This document shows positions 1 through 8,225 of a stretch of 63,075 nucleotides of DNA, in pieces. The DNA comes from Acidobacteriota bacterium. GTDB taxonomy: Bacteria; Acidobacteriota; Terriglobia; Terriglobales; SCQP01. The stretch lies in contig SCQP01000002.1 in assembly GCA_004299485.1 (NCBI GenBank), forward strand, positions 296,966 through 360,040. Reading direction: 5' to 3'. Made by a program: the position numbers and the translations under genes. A model generated the notes under the pieces. It saw only the letters and a list, made by a program, of their open reading frames with translations. It was not told the DNA's origin and did no database searches. Numbering within the stretch: position 1 is the stretch's first letter; each line of letters starts with the position of its first letter.

Positions 1-49
1 TTCTGACGCCCAAAATGGAAGCCGGACAATGACGGGGAAAGCTGCGGCT

Positions 50-907
50 ATGAAAAAATCTCTCACTCTTTTGCTGACGCTGGTACTGACGGGGCTCGTG
101 TTTTTTGCTGCGGGCTGCCAGAAACTGCAAGCGCGCGATCAGCTCAATCGCGGCGTGGCCTCTTTCAAAGCGGCGCAGTTCAATGAAGCCGTCAGCCATT
201 TTCAGAACGCCATCAAGCTCGATCCCACGCTGGTCAACGCCAAACTCTACCTGGCTACCGCTTTCCAGTCCCAGTTCGTGCCCGGATCGCCCGCGCCCGA
301 CAACATGGCCTTTGCCACCAACGCGCTGGATACCTACAAGGAGGTTCTCGATCAGGACCCCGCCAATGCCAACGCCGTCGCCGGCATCGCCCGCCTCAAC
401 TTCGATATGGGCAACCTGGAACAGGCGCGCACCTATTACCAGAAGTCCCTCGAGCTTTCGCCTAAGGACCCCACCGCCTATTACACCATCGGCGCCATCG
501 ACTACCAGGAGACCCATCCGAGCATCCTGCTGCAGCGTAAATCGCAGGACATTACCGATCTCAGCGCGCCTCTGATCACCAAAAAGTCGACCCGTGTGGA
601 GCGCCAGGCCTGCGAAGATCTCGCCACCCAGTACACCAGCAAACTCGATGATGGCATCAACCAGCTCAAGAAAGCGCTTGAGCTGCGCCCCGGCTACGCC
701 GATGCCATGACCTATCTCAACCTGCTCTACCGCGAGAAGGCCGACCTCGCTTGCGGCAACACCACTGAGCGCGATGCCAACCTGAAGATCGCCAACGATT
801 ACGTCTCGCAGGCGCTCGCCGCCCGCAAAGCCCAGGTCGCCGCTGAGAATGCCAAGAACTCTAGCGGCGTCGTCGAGCAGCTACCGACCAAACCGAAGGG
901 GCAATAG
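50..907 (+). CDS. TPR-repeat lipoprotein
   Basis: The N-terminus has Lys-Lys followed by a hydrophobic stretch ending in FFAAGC, a signal peptidase II lipobox, so this should be a lipoprotein about 265 residues long after processing. The rest is tetratricopeptide-like helices (for example near residues 28-65, 95-155 and 200-235) typical of periplasmic scaffolds. The ATG at 50 is preferred over the ATG at 29 because it puts the two lysines at the mature position for a signal peptide. It is followed by a repeat-containing spacer and a pseudopilin-like gene, which hints at an envelope or pilus-related role. No enzymatic motif is visible, and the precise partner is unknown. Confidence 0.8.
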   Translation: MKKSLTLLLTLVLTGLVFFAAGCQKLQARDQLNRGVASFKAAQFNEAVSHFQNAIKLDPTLVNAKLYLATAFQSQFVPGSPAPDNMAFATNALDTYKEVLDQDPANANAVAGIARLNFDMGNLEQARTYYQKSLELSPKDPTAYYTIGAIDYQETHPSILLQRKSQDITDLSAPLITKKSTRVERQACEDLATQYTSKLDDGINQLKKALELRPGYADAMTYLNLLYREKADLACGNTTERDANLKIANDYVSQALAARKAQVAAENAKNSSGVVEQLPTKPKGQ

Positions 908-908
908 G

Positions 909-1013
909 GTCTTCAGTTCTCGGTCTTCAGTTCTCAGTTGCTCCAGGCACCCCGCGGCGCTCCCGCGGGGTGTCGAGTTTGGCGCGCCCGAACGGATAAC
1001 TGAAAACTGACAA
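909..1013. repeat. CAGTT-word repeats around a strong hairpin
   Basis: Iterated 'cttcagttctc' words (909-940) face the inverted word 'aactgaaaactgac' (about 1001-1014). Between them lies a perfect 9-bp stem, CACCCCGCG (948-956) with CGCGGGGTG (964-972), around a 7-nt loop. The hairpin is not followed by a T-run, so a Rho-independent terminator is not certain. The layout, inverted words flanking a short core, is like that of the other spacer repeats in this window. Confidence 0.6.
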
Positions 1014-1033
1014 TCCTTTGCTAAACTGAACCC

Positions 1034-1759
1034 GTGAAGCACCGCCGTTCGCAGGATGGCTACGCCCTCCTCGTCATTCTCCTCGCTCTCTGCGTGCTTG
1101 TGATTGGCTTGACTAAGGCGGCCGTATCGTGGGGCACCCAGATCCGGCGCGAGCGTGAGGCCCGCATGATCGACCACGCGCGCCAATACACCGAGGCCAT
1201 CAAGCGCTATTACCACGCCTACGGTCATTACCCGCCTTCCATCGACGCCATGCTGCAGGAGGACACCAAAGGTGAGCGCTATCTGCGTCAGGAGTTCCTT
1301 GATCCCCTGAACATGGCCGACGGCGGCAAATTCCAGCTCCTGCGCTATGGCCAGACGGTCCCCGCGGAAATTGTCGACCAGGTCCCGTCGGCGGCGCTGT
1401 CCCAGAGCCAGCAGCCCGGTGCGCTCGGCGGCGGCCTGACCGGCACGCAGCCGCCTCAAAATCCCTCGGGAGGAACTACCGCGGGCAGCACCGGCGGCGG
1501 CCTGAGCGGCGGAATGTCCGGCGGTGCCGGCGCCAACGGCATCGGTAGTGGCCCCATCATCGGCGTCGCCAGCCTCGCGAAGCAGCCCGCCGTACATGCC
1601 TTTAACGGCTTTGACGCCCCCAATCACTGGCAGTTCGTCTATAACTACGCTACCGATCCTTCGTTGCGCCGCGGCTTACCTGGCGCCGTTCCCGGTGCCC
1701 ATCCCCAGCCCAAACCCTCAGGGGGTACAGGGATTGGCGGTGGTTCCGGTAACCGGTAG
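1034..1759 (+). CDS. Pseudopilin-like type II secretion / type IV pilus protein
   Basis: Residues 6-30 form a prepilin-like N-terminus (QDGYALLVILLALCVLVIG) with a hydrophobic helix but without the classic Glu at position 5 of the mature protein. The following residues (RQYTEAIKRYYHAYGHYPPSID) match the helix-to-globular transition of type II secretion pseudopilins. The C-terminal half is Gly/Ser/Pro-rich and low in complexity (about 125-180 and 215-241). The GTG start is preceded by TAAACT at 1022-1027, 6 nt upstream, with no Shine-Dalgarno sequence, so a leaderless mRNA is likely. Its end overlaps the convergent neighbour by 42 bp. Confidence 0.65.
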   Translation: MKHRRSQDGYALLVILLALCVLVIGLTKAAVSWGTQIRREREARMIDHARQYTEAIKRYYHAYGHYPPSIDAMLQEDTKGERYLRQEFLDPLNMADGGKFQLLRYGQTVPAEIVDQVPSAALSQSQQPGALGGGLTGTQPPQNPSGGTTAGSTGGGLSGGMSGGAGANGIGSGPIIGVASLAKQPAVHAFNGFDAPNHWQFVYNYATDPSLRRGLPGAVPGAHPQPKPSGGTGIGGGSGNR

Positions 1760-2500
1760 GTAGTCGTAATAGCTCGTCACCTTGCTCCGCGTCAGATGAT
1801 CGAACAGCAGTACCGTGGCCTGCAAGTGAAAGTCCGCTTTTTTCGGCAGCCACACCCCCGGCTGCACCCGTTCCAGCTCCAGCAGAAAATCGGCGTGATG
1901 GATGGTCGCCAGCATGCCCAGCAGGTAGCGCACCGGTCTCGTCGACTCGATCACCATCCGCACCACATGCTGGTCTTTCGCATCCACGTACACTTCGCCG
2001 CGGGAATGCAAGAGTAGTTTTTCCTCGCGGCTGCGGGCATGAACCTCAGGGTTCGGCACCGCGTCATACACCCACGTCGCCCGTCCGTTCCACAGAATCG
2101 TGTGTGGATTGGTATATCGGTAATCGTGCGCCAGCCGCGCAAACGGATAACTGTGGCCACCGAATTCCATTACGCCCAACACTGGCGGTTGGCGTTTCGC
2201 CGTTGCCGCCGCCCGCTCGCAGGCGCGTGCGTGCTCCGCGCTGCGTTCCTCGTTGTTCAAGGTGCGGCTGTCGAGCGCAATAGTTTCGCTTACCGCCCGC
2301 CCTCGCACGTACCACACGGATAGCGTCCGCCCATCCATCTCCCGGTCCTTGCGCGTGATGACGTGCTCGCGGTGCGTGTACCCCAGCAGCACCTGCTGAT
2401 CTCTTTGAAACGCCTCGGTTAGCCGTTGCTCCAGGGTCGGCGTCGCCGGCGGCGCCGGCGGCAACCCCTGCGCCCCGCACAGCAGCCCGCAGAGTGGCAT
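1718..2500 (-). CDS. Exported protein of unknown function
   Basis: The encoded protein of about 260 aa begins with a short hydrophobic, Cys-containing segment (MPLCGLLCGAQG) and then a soluble domain. The C-terminal half (GEVYVDAKDQHVVRMVIE and what follows) looks like the beta-rich half-barrel of outer-membrane lipoprotein-sorting (LolA-like) proteins, but that is only a fold-level impression. A TTG at 2530 would add SAIQRISLV and make a better signal peptide. However, that extension lies inside a spacer repeat (2506-2534) also found at 5837-5865, so ATG 2500 is used here. The gene follows clpC directly on the same strand and overlaps the pseudopilin-like gene tail-to-tail. Confidence 0.6.
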   Translation of the reverse strand: MPLCGLLCGAQGLPPAPPATPTLEQRLTEAFQRDQQVLLGYTHREHVITRKDREMDGRTLSVWYVRGRAVSETIALDSRTLNNEERSAEHARACERAAATAKRQPPVLGVMEFGGHSYPFARLAHDYRYTNPHTILWNGRATWVYDAVPNPEVHARSREEKLLLHSRGEVYVDAKDQHVVRMVIESTRPVRYLLGMLATIHHADFLLELERVQPGVWLPKKADFHLQATVLLFDHLTRSKVTSYYDYLPVTGTTANPCTP

Positions 2501-2505
2501 CACCA

Positions 2506-2534
2506 GGCTGATCCGCTGAATCGCTGACAAGCTG
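2506..2534. repeat. Spacer repeat, second copy at 5837-5865
   Basis: This 29-bp stretch begins ggctgatccgctga and matches 5837-5865 at about 26 of 29 positions. It lies exactly in the clpC/downstream-gene junction. It is built from the word 'cgctga' repeated at 8-10 bp spacing, as in the lolD-lolC spacer. Confidence 0.6.
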
Positions 2535-2541
2535 AGCCCGC

Positions 2542-5010
2542 CTAATGCGAGAGAAGTACTGCTTCCGCCGTGGCCACGCTGCCTTCGCCCTCGTCCGCAT
2601 GGCTGCCCGAATCCACCGGGCGGTAGTACAGGCTGTTGGCGTCCAGAAAAACTTCCAGGAACGCCGGCCGCTTGAGCGAGCCCTGAATCAGCAGTTCCGA
2701 TAGCGGGTCTTCGATATAACGCTGCAAGGCCCGCCGCAGCGGCCGTGCGCCGTAATTGCGGTCGAGGCAGGTCTTGTCCACGATCCACTTCTTCGCCTCG
2801 GCCGTGCAGGTCACGGTCACGTCGCGCTGCGCCAGGTGTTGATTCATTTGCTGCACCAGAATCTCGACCACCTGCTGCAGATCGTCTTCATTCAGCGACT
2901 GGAACAGAATGATCTCGTCCAGCCGGTTCAGGAATTCGGGGTTGAACAGCCGCTTCACTTCCTCGCGCACCTTGTCTTCAATCTGGGCAGCGAGAAGCTC
3001 TTCGTTGGCGCTCTGGAAGCCCATGTGCATGTGCTTCTCCAGGTGCCGCGCCCCCAGGTTTGAGGTCATGATGATGATCGTGTTCTTGAAATCGACGGTG
3101 TTGCCCAGTCCATCGGTGAGCTGTCCGTCCTCAAAGACCTGCAGCAGCAGGTTGAACAGGTCCGGGTGCGCCTTCTCGATTTCGTCCAGCAGCACCACGC
3201 AATAGGGCGAGCGCTTCACCCGTTCGGTGAGCTGGCCGCCCTCTTCATAGCCGACGTAGCCCGGAGGCGAGCCGATCAGCTTAGAGACCGAGTGCTTCTC
3301 CATGTATTCCGACATGTCGAAGCGGATCATCGACTTCTCACTGCCAAACAAAAACGCCGCCAGCGACCGCGCCACTTCCGTCTTGCCCACGCCCGTCGGC
3401 CCCAGAAACAGGAACGATCCCACCGGCCGGTTCGGGCTCTTCAGCCCCGCGCGGCTCCGCCGGATGGCACGCGCCAGCGCCGAAATCGCTTTTTCCTGCG
3501 AAATCACCCGCTTGTGCAGTTCCTGCTCGATACGCAGCAGTTTCTGCATCTCTTCCTCTTTGACGGCATGGACTGGCACGCCCGTCCAGCGCGCCACCAC
3601 ATCTTCGATATCTTCCCGCGTGACCACCCCGGCCACGGTGTCGTCGATCTGGTATTTTTCCCGAAGTACCCGCAGATTGTCCCGTTCCTTGCGCTCCTCG
3701 TCCGAATAGAACCGCGCCTTCTCGAACTCGTGGTTGGCGATCGAGGCGTTCATCTGGTGATTGATGACCTTGAGCTGCTTCTGCACCTCGGCCAGATCGC
3801 CCGGCACGCTCGTCTGCCGCAGCTTCACCCGCGCTCCGGCCTCGTCCAGCAGATCAATCGCCTTGTCCGGCAGGAACCGGTCCGGAATATATCGGCTGGA
3901 ATGGAACACGGCGTATCGCAGCGCTTCATCCGTATAGCTGACCGCGTGGAACTTTTCGTAGCGGTCCTTGATGCCGTTCAGCACCTGCACCGCTTCCTCT
4001 TCATTCGGCGGTTGCACCTTCACCGCCTGGAAGCGCCGCTCCAGCGACCGGTCCTTTTCAATGCTCTTGCGGTATTCGCCCGGCGTGGTCGCCCCGATGC
4101 ACTGAATCTCGCCGCGCGACAGCGTCGGCTTCAGGATATTGGCGGCGTCGAGCGATCCCTCGGCCGATCCCGCGCCTACCAGCGTGTGCAGTTCGTCAAT
4201 GAAGATGATGATGTTCTGGTTCTCGATCAACTCCTTCATGATCGTCTTCAGCCGCTCTTCGAACTGGCCGCGGTACTTTGTGCCCGCCACGATCAGCGAC
4301 AGATCCAGCGCCAGGATGCGCTTTTCCGCCAGGAACGAGGGCACCTCGCTGTCGGCGATCTTCTGTGCCAGCCCCTCCACAATCGCGGTCTTTCCCACTC
4401 CTGGCTCGCCAATCAGCACCGGGTTGTTCTTCGTCCGCCGGCACAGAATCTGAATTACGCGCTCGATCTCGTGCTGTCGTCCCACCAACGGGTCGAGCGA
4501 CCCATCCACTGCCGCCTGCGTCAGGTCGCGGCTGAACTCCAGCAGCAGGGAAGACTCCTTGGGCCGGTTGCCCGCCCGGTCCGGCGCCGTCCGCGCCAGC
4601 TCTTCGCGCACTTGCGCCAACCGCAGGCCCCGGTTCTGCAGCAATTCGGCCGCGAAGCAGCGCTCTTCCCGCAGGAGTCCCAGCAGCAGGTGTTCGGTGC
4701 CGATATGTTTGTTGCTAAGCCGTTCCGCCTCTTCCGCCGCATAGTTCAGAATCCGCTTGCATTCATGGCTCAGCGGCAGATCCACCGAGGTCGAGCCTTT
4801 CTCACGCGCCACCGTCCGCGTCTCGATCTCCTTCCGGATCGCCTCCAGCGAGGCGTGGCTCCGTAAGAAGCGGTTGGTGAGCGCCTTGTCCTCACGCAGC
4901 AGTCCCAGCAGCAAGTGCTCGCTCTCAATATAGGGGCTGCCGCATTGGCTCGCTTCATAGCGGGCGAAAAAGATTACACGCCGGGCTTTTTCGGTGTAGC
5001 GCTCGAACAT
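2542..5010 (-). CDS. clpC: ATP-dependent Clp protease ATP-binding subunit ClpC
   Basis: This is a Hsp100/AAA+ unfoldase that feeds proteins to ClpP in the cytoplasm. The duplicated Clp N-domain spans residues 1-140. The first AAA+ module has Walker A GEPGVGKT at 201-208 and Walker B IIIFIDE around 267-273. A UVR-type middle coiled coil lies at about 405-455, which separates ClpC from ClpA. The second AAA+ module has Walker A GPTGVGKT at 537-544, followed by [20 protein letters not shown]. The length of 822 aa is normal for ClpC. The gene sits 4 bp from the stop of the lolD-like gene upstream, so the two may be cotranscribed. No clpP or mcsAB lies nearby. Confidence 0.96.
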   Translation of the reverse strand: MFERYTEKARRVIFFARYEASQCGSPYIESEHLLLGLLREDKALTNRFLRSHASLEAIRKEIETRTVAREKGSTSVDLPLSHECKRILNYAAEEAERLSNKHIGTEHLLLGLLREERCFAAELLQNRGLRLAQVREELARTAPDRAGNRPKESSLLLEFSRDLTQAAVDGSLDPLVGRQHEIERVIQILCRRTKNNPVLIGEPGVGKTAIVEGLAQKIADSEVPSFLAEKRILALDLSLIVAGTKYRGQFEERLKTIMKELIENQNIIIFIDELHTLVGAGSAEGSLDAANILKPTLSRGEIQCIGATTPGEYRKSIEKDRSLERRFQAVKVQPPNEEEAVQVLNGIKDRYEKFHAVSYTDEALRYAVFHSSRYIPDRFLPDKAIDLLDEAGARVKLRQTSVPGDLAEVQKQLKVINHQMNASIANHEFEKARFYSDEERKERDNLRVLREKYQIDDTVAGVVTREDIEDVVARWTGVPVHAVKEEEMQKLLRIEQELHKRVISQEKAISALARAIRRSRAGLKSPNRPVGSFLFLGPTGVGKTEVARSLAAFLFGSEKSMIRFDMSEYMEKHSVSKLIGSPPGYVGYEEGGQLTERVKRSPYCVVLLDEIEKAHPDLFNLLLQVFEDGQLTDGLGNTVDFKNTIIIMTSNLGARHLEKHMHMGFQSANEELLAAQIEDKVREEVKRLFNPEFLNRLDEIILFQSLNEDDLQQVVEILVQQMNQHLAQRDVTVTCTAEAKKWIVDKTCLDRNYGARPLRRALQRYIEDPLSELLIQGSLKRPAFLEVFLDANSLYYRPVDSGSHADEGEGSVATAEAVLLSH

Positions 5011-5014
5011 AGTT

Positions 5015-5758
5015 CTACTCGCTTGGGTTGGCTGGCACGGGTTCCTGGGTTAGGCGTCCTTCGCTCAGCCGCAGAATACGGTCGCAGCCAGACGCCTGTT
5101 GACGGTTATGGGTAACGATCAGCGAGGTCAAAGCTTGTTCCCGGTGCAGGCGCCGCAGCAGCGCAAACACCGCCGCGCCTGCCCGCTCGTCCAGATTTCC
5201 GGTAGGTTCATCGGCCATCAGAAAGCGCGGCTGCCCCACCAGCGCCCGCGCCATGGCCACCCGCTGCTGTTCTCCCCCAGAGAGTTCTCCCGGCCGGTGC
5301 GTGGCGCGCGCGCCCACGCCCACCCGCTCCAGCCACTCCTGCGCCGTGCTCTGCGCTGCGCTGGGCGCATGCCCGGCGATCAGCAGCGGCATCATCACGT
5401 TTTCCTGCGCGCTGAATTCCGGCAGCAGGTATGATTGCTGCCAAACGAAGCCGATCTCCCGGTTGCGAAACTCCGCCAAGGCATCTTCTCCCATGCTTGC
5501 GAGCGATCTTGCTCCGAAGTATACGTCACCGCTCGAAGGCCTGTCCAATCCGCTCAGCAGATGCAACAAGCTGCTCTTGCCCGTCCCGGATTCGCCTACA
5601 ATCGCCACCATTTCTCCTGCTTCCACTTCCAGCGATAAATCCTCAAACACCACCAGTTCGCCCACTCCCGAGCGGTACCGCCGCGCCAGCCCCTCCGCTC
5701 GCAGTGCCGTCTCCAGCCTCTTTGCTTTAGATGCCGTATCCAGCGCTTCGACTCGCAC
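5015..5758 (-). CDS. lolD: Lipoprotein-release ABC transporter ATPase (LolD-like)
   Basis: This is the ATPase of a LolCDE/MacB-type transporter. Walker A GESGTGKS is at residues 55-62, the signature motif LSGGEQQR at about 158-165, and Walker B plus D-loop [11 protein letters not shown] follow. The long Q-loop WQQSYLLPEFSAQENVMMPLL is typical of LolD/MacB. The LolC/E-type permease starts 112 bp away on the opposite strand, so the two halves of one transporter are divergently transcribed. The GTG start has TAGAAT 6 nt upstream (complement of 5765-5770). That fits leaderless initiation, although a GGAG between them could act weakly as a ribosome-binding site. Confidence 0.9.
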   Translation of the reverse strand: MRVEALDTASKAKRLETALRAEGLARRYRSGVGELVVFEDLSLEVEAGEMVAIVGESGTGKSSLLHLLSGLDRPSSGDVYFGARSLASMGEDALAEFRNREIGFVWQQSYLLPEFSAQENVMMPLLIAGHAPSAAQSTAQEWLERVGVGARATHRPGELSGGEQQRVAMARALVGQPRFLMADEPTGNLDERAGAAVFALLRRLHREQALTSLIVTHNRQQASGCDRILRLSEGRLTQEPVPANPSE

Positions 5759-5775
5759 AACTCCATTCTAGCGGT

Positions 5776-5858
5776 TCAGCGTATCAGCGGTTCAGCGGTT
5801 GAGCGGCTCCGCCATTCGCCCGCAGGCGCCGTACCCGGCTGATCCGCTGATACGCTGA
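5776..5858. repeat. Inverted repeat in the lolD-lolC spacer
   Basis: Arms 5776-5790 and 5844-5858 are a perfect 15-bp inverted repeat (tcagcgtatcagcgg against its complement). The match extends to 20 of 21 bases when the inner flanks are included. The spacer contains more copies of the 'agcggttcag' word. It separates two divergent genes, so it overlaps both promoters, and it could form a cruciform or bind a dimeric protein. Confidence 0.7.
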
Positions 5859-5870
5859 TAAGCTGTTCTC

Positions 5871-7103
5871 GTGAGCTTTCCCGGCTTCGTCGCCTCCCGC
5901 TACCTCCAGCCGCGCCGCCGCCGCGGCGTACTCTCCATCGTGGCGGCCATCGCCATCCTCGGTTTTGCCGTCGGCGTCGGAGCCCTCATTCTCGCTCTTT
6001 CCGTGACCAATGGCTTCCGCGATGCGATTCAGACCGAACTCGTCGGCGCCACCGCCCAGGTCAATCTGCTCCCCCGCATGCCCACCGCCATCCCCGACTA
6101 TCCCTCCTTGCTGGACAAACTTGCGAAACTTCCGCATGTGGCTGCCGTCGCCCCGGTCATCTACTCGCCCGGCCTGATCAGCTACGGCGACCAGAACCAT
6201 GAGGTCGTGCTCAAGGGCATCATTCCCAGTCAGGAGCAAAAAATCGGTACGCTGCTGACGCATCTCACCGCCGGCAGTCTTACCCCTTTGGAACAGAATC
6301 CCAAAGGCTACAGTATCGTCCTCGGTCAGGCCCTGGCCAACCAGCTCGGTGTCGCTCCCGGCAGTTGGGTCCAGCTCTACGTGCCCAACGCCGTGCTCAC
6401 CCCCATGGGTATGACCGGCCGCCGCACCGAATTCCAGGTCGCCGGTATTTTCAATTCCGGCTATCTCGATTTCGATAGTGCTTGGGCGTTTACCTCGTTC
6501 CAGGCCGCCCAGGCCCTCCATCCGCAAAACCAGAGCAACTGGGCCAGCGACATTGAGTTTCACCTCGACGACATCTACCAGGCGCCGCAGGTCGCCCAGG
6601 CCGCCGAAGCCATCGCCGGCCCCGCCTATACCACCACCACCTGGATCTCGGAAAACAAGCCTATCTTTCAGGCCCTCCAGCTCGAGCGCCTCGGTACTAT
6701 CATCGTCATCGGTCTGGTGGTGCTCGTCGCCGCGCTCAACGTGTTCATCATGCTCACCATGCTGGTTATGGAAAAGCGCAAGGAAATCGCCGTGCTGCTC
6801 TCCCTTGGCGCGCGCCGCCGCCAAATCCGCCAGATTTTTGTCTACCATGGCGTATGGATCGCCGCCCTCGGCACGGCTGCCGGTCTGCTCGTGGCCTACC
6901 CCCTCGCCTGGGCTGCCAATCGCTTCCAGTGGATTCATGTCTCTTCAGAGGTATATCCCGTGAGCTACATCCCCTTCCACGCCCATGCCCTTGATGGCGT
7001 GATCGTGGCCGTCCTCGCGCTCGTCATCGCCTGGATGGCCACCCTCTATCCCTCGCAGCGCGCCCTCGCCGTTTTGCCCGCCGAAACCCTGCGCTATGAA
7101 TAA
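5871..7103 (+). CDS. Lipoprotein-releasing system permease (LolC/LolE family)
   Basis: This inner-membrane permease of 410 aa has the FtsX/MacB architecture. The first transmembrane helix (about residues 24-46) is followed by a large periplasmic MacB_PCD-type domain. Three C-terminal helices (about 280-305, 320-350, 375-400) follow. The N-terminal FVASRYLQPRRRRGVLSIVAAIAILGFAVGV is the classic LolC/E start. It would extract lipoproteins from the inner membrane together with the divergent LolD-like ATPase. Only one permease is present, so a homodimer (LolF-like arrangement) is possible. The GTG start has TAAGCT 6 nt upstream, and the gene overlaps psd by 8 bp. Confidence 0.88.
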   Translation: MSFPGFVASRYLQPRRRRGVLSIVAAIAILGFAVGVGALILALSVTNGFRDAIQTELVGATAQVNLLPRMPTAIPDYPSLLDKLAKLPHVAAVAPVIYSPGLISYGDQNHEVVLKGIIPSQEQKIGTLLTHLTAGSLTPLEQNPKGYSIVLGQALANQLGVAPGSWVQLYVPNAVLTPMGMTGRRTEFQVAGIFNSGYLDFDSAWAFTSFQAAQALHPQNQSNWASDIEFHLDDIYQAPQVAQAAEAIAGPAYTTTTWISENKPIFQALQLERLGTIIVIGLVVLVAALNVFIMLTMLVMEKRKEIAVLLSLGARRRQIRQIFVYHGVWIAALGTAAGLLVAYPLAWAANRFQWIHVSSEVYPVSYIPFHAHALDGVIVAVLALVIAWMATLYPSQRALAVLPAETLRYE

Positions 7104-7953
7104 GGACGGCGGCTGGCGACTCTGGCTGTCGTGTCAGGCCGGGCGCGTCGCGCGAACACCCGCTTCGCGCTGGCTCATTCCCGGCTTCGCGCATCACTAT
7201 CGCATCCCCCGCGACGAAGCCGTCATCCCCGTCGGCGGCTTCGCCAGCCTGCAGCAGTTCTTCTGCCGGTCGCTGCGCCCGGAACTGCGCCCCATTGCTT
7301 CCGATCCCGGCGTCCTGGTCTCACCCGCCGATGGCCTGATCACTGCCGGTGGCTCGATCGTCGCTGGCGAGCTGCTCCAGGCCAAGGGCCACACCTACTC
7401 TATTGGCGAGCTGCTCGGCGACGCCGCCCGTGCCGAAGCCTTCCTCGGCGGTTGCTACGCCACTATCTATCTCGCCCCCGCAGACTACCACCGCGTCCAC
7501 GCCCCCGCCGCTGGCGATCTCGTAGAGGCCCGCTATATTCCCGGTGCGCGCTGGTCGGTCAGCCCCCGTACCGCCGAGCGCGTGCCCCGTCTGTTCGCCC
7601 AAAACGAGCGCCTCATCAGTTATCTCGACACCGCCCTCGGCCCTGTTGCGGTTGTCATGGTCGGCGCTTGCTTGGTGGGCGCCATCCGCGTCAATTACGA
7701 CCCGCTCTGGAACGCCGGTCCCGGTCCCCACGTCGCCGACCGCCGCCGCTACGACCCCGCTCTCGCCTTCACCCGCGGCCAGGAACTCGCCCGCTTCGAA
7801 TTCGGCTCAACCGTCATCTTGTTGGCCGCTCCCGAACTCGGCGCCTCCCTCTGCGCCTCCTCCGGCACCCGCGTCCTCATGGGCGCCCCCCTCATGCGTA
7901 CCGTGAACCCCGCGGAAATCAGCCCTCCAGCGGCACCCGAATGTTTGCCTTGA
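7096..7953 (+). CDS. psd: Phosphatidylserine decarboxylase proenzyme
   Basis: The enzyme converts phosphatidylserine to phosphatidylethanolamine at the inner membrane. The self-cleavage motif FGST is at residues 236-239, with Ser238 predicted to become the pyruvoyl group. Other conserved elements are SPADG (Asp79) and YHRVHAP (His132/His135) for the catalytic relay. The length of 285 aa is normal for the long bacterial form. The start overlaps the end of the permease gene by 8 bp, which suggests translational coupling. No pssA lies adjacent. The next gene belongs to a cassette with different codon usage. Confidence 0.92.
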   Translation: MNKDGGWRLWLSCQAGRVARTPASRWLIPGFAHHYRIPRDEAVIPVGGFASLQQFFCRSLRPELRPIASDPGVLVSPADGLITAGGSIVAGELLQAKGHTYSIGELLGDAARAEAFLGGCYATIYLAPADYHRVHAPAAGDLVEARYIPGARWSVSPRTAERVPRLFAQNERLISYLDTALGPVAVVMVGACLVGAIRVNYDPLWNAGPGPHVADRRRYDPALAFTRGQELARFEFGSTVILLAAPELGASLCASSGTRVLMGAPLMRTVNPAEISPPAAPECLP

Positions 7954-8000
7954 CAACTGCGGGGGGGTAGCGTGGTGGCCGTGGTGCAGAAAAGCATTAC

Positions 8001-8006
8001 GAGGGG
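8001..8006 (+). promoter_or_regulatory. Ribosome-binding site deciding the start of the Cys-rich peptide
   Basis: GAGGGG directly abuts ATG 8007 and is 6 nt before ATG 8013. The spacing favours initiation at 8013, the second of three in-frame ATGs (8007, 8013, 8019). A clear Shine-Dalgarno is uncommon in this window, where many genes look leaderless. Confidence 0.6.
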
Positions 8007-8012
8007 ATGAAA

Positions 8013-8219
8013 ATGAAAATGGTTAAACGCGTCGTGACTATGGCGATCTATATCAGTGCAGTAGCGGCAATCGCTGTTGGACTGATGCAACCCGCATTTG
8101 CTCAAGGGTCGTGCTGCCGGACTTGTGCTTACGGATGCACGTTGTACGGGGTCGGCGGCACGAACTTCGACGTCTGCTTGTGCGCCGTAACCGGCGAGTC
8201 CTGTAAGCCAGTGGAGTGA
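8013..8219 (+). CDS. Small exported cysteine-rich peptide
   Basis: This 68-aa precursor has a basic N-terminus, a hydrophobic core and an AFA signal peptidase site at residue 30. The mature peptide of about 38 aa carries seven cysteines at 34, 35, 38, 42, 55, 57 and 64 (CC-x2-C-x3-C ... C-x-C ... C). I do not recognise the family. The odd number of cysteines leaves one free for a mixed disulfide, a metal ion or a dimer. It is the first gene of a tight cluster that ends with a CPDC thioredoxin-like protein, so disulfide formation or reduction in the periplasm is a reasonable guess. Codon use in the cluster is less GCC/CTC-biased than in neighbouring genes. Confidence 0.7.
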   Translation: MKMVKRVVTMAIYISAVAAIAVGLMQPAFAQGSCCRTCAYGCTLYGVGGTNFDVCLCAVTGESCKPVE

Positions 8220-8225
8220 ATCACC

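Noticed and set aside
3166-4866. Plus-strand reading frame of 566 codons opposite clpC
   Set aside because: It is rich in Arg/His/Gln/Pro, has no recognisable domain and exactly mirrors the ClpC codon pattern, so it is an antisense shadow.
5784-6938. Minus-strand reading frame of 384 codons opposite the LolC-like permease
   Set aside because: Low-complexity Gly/Glu/Asp composition, no start signal and full overlap with a clear permease.
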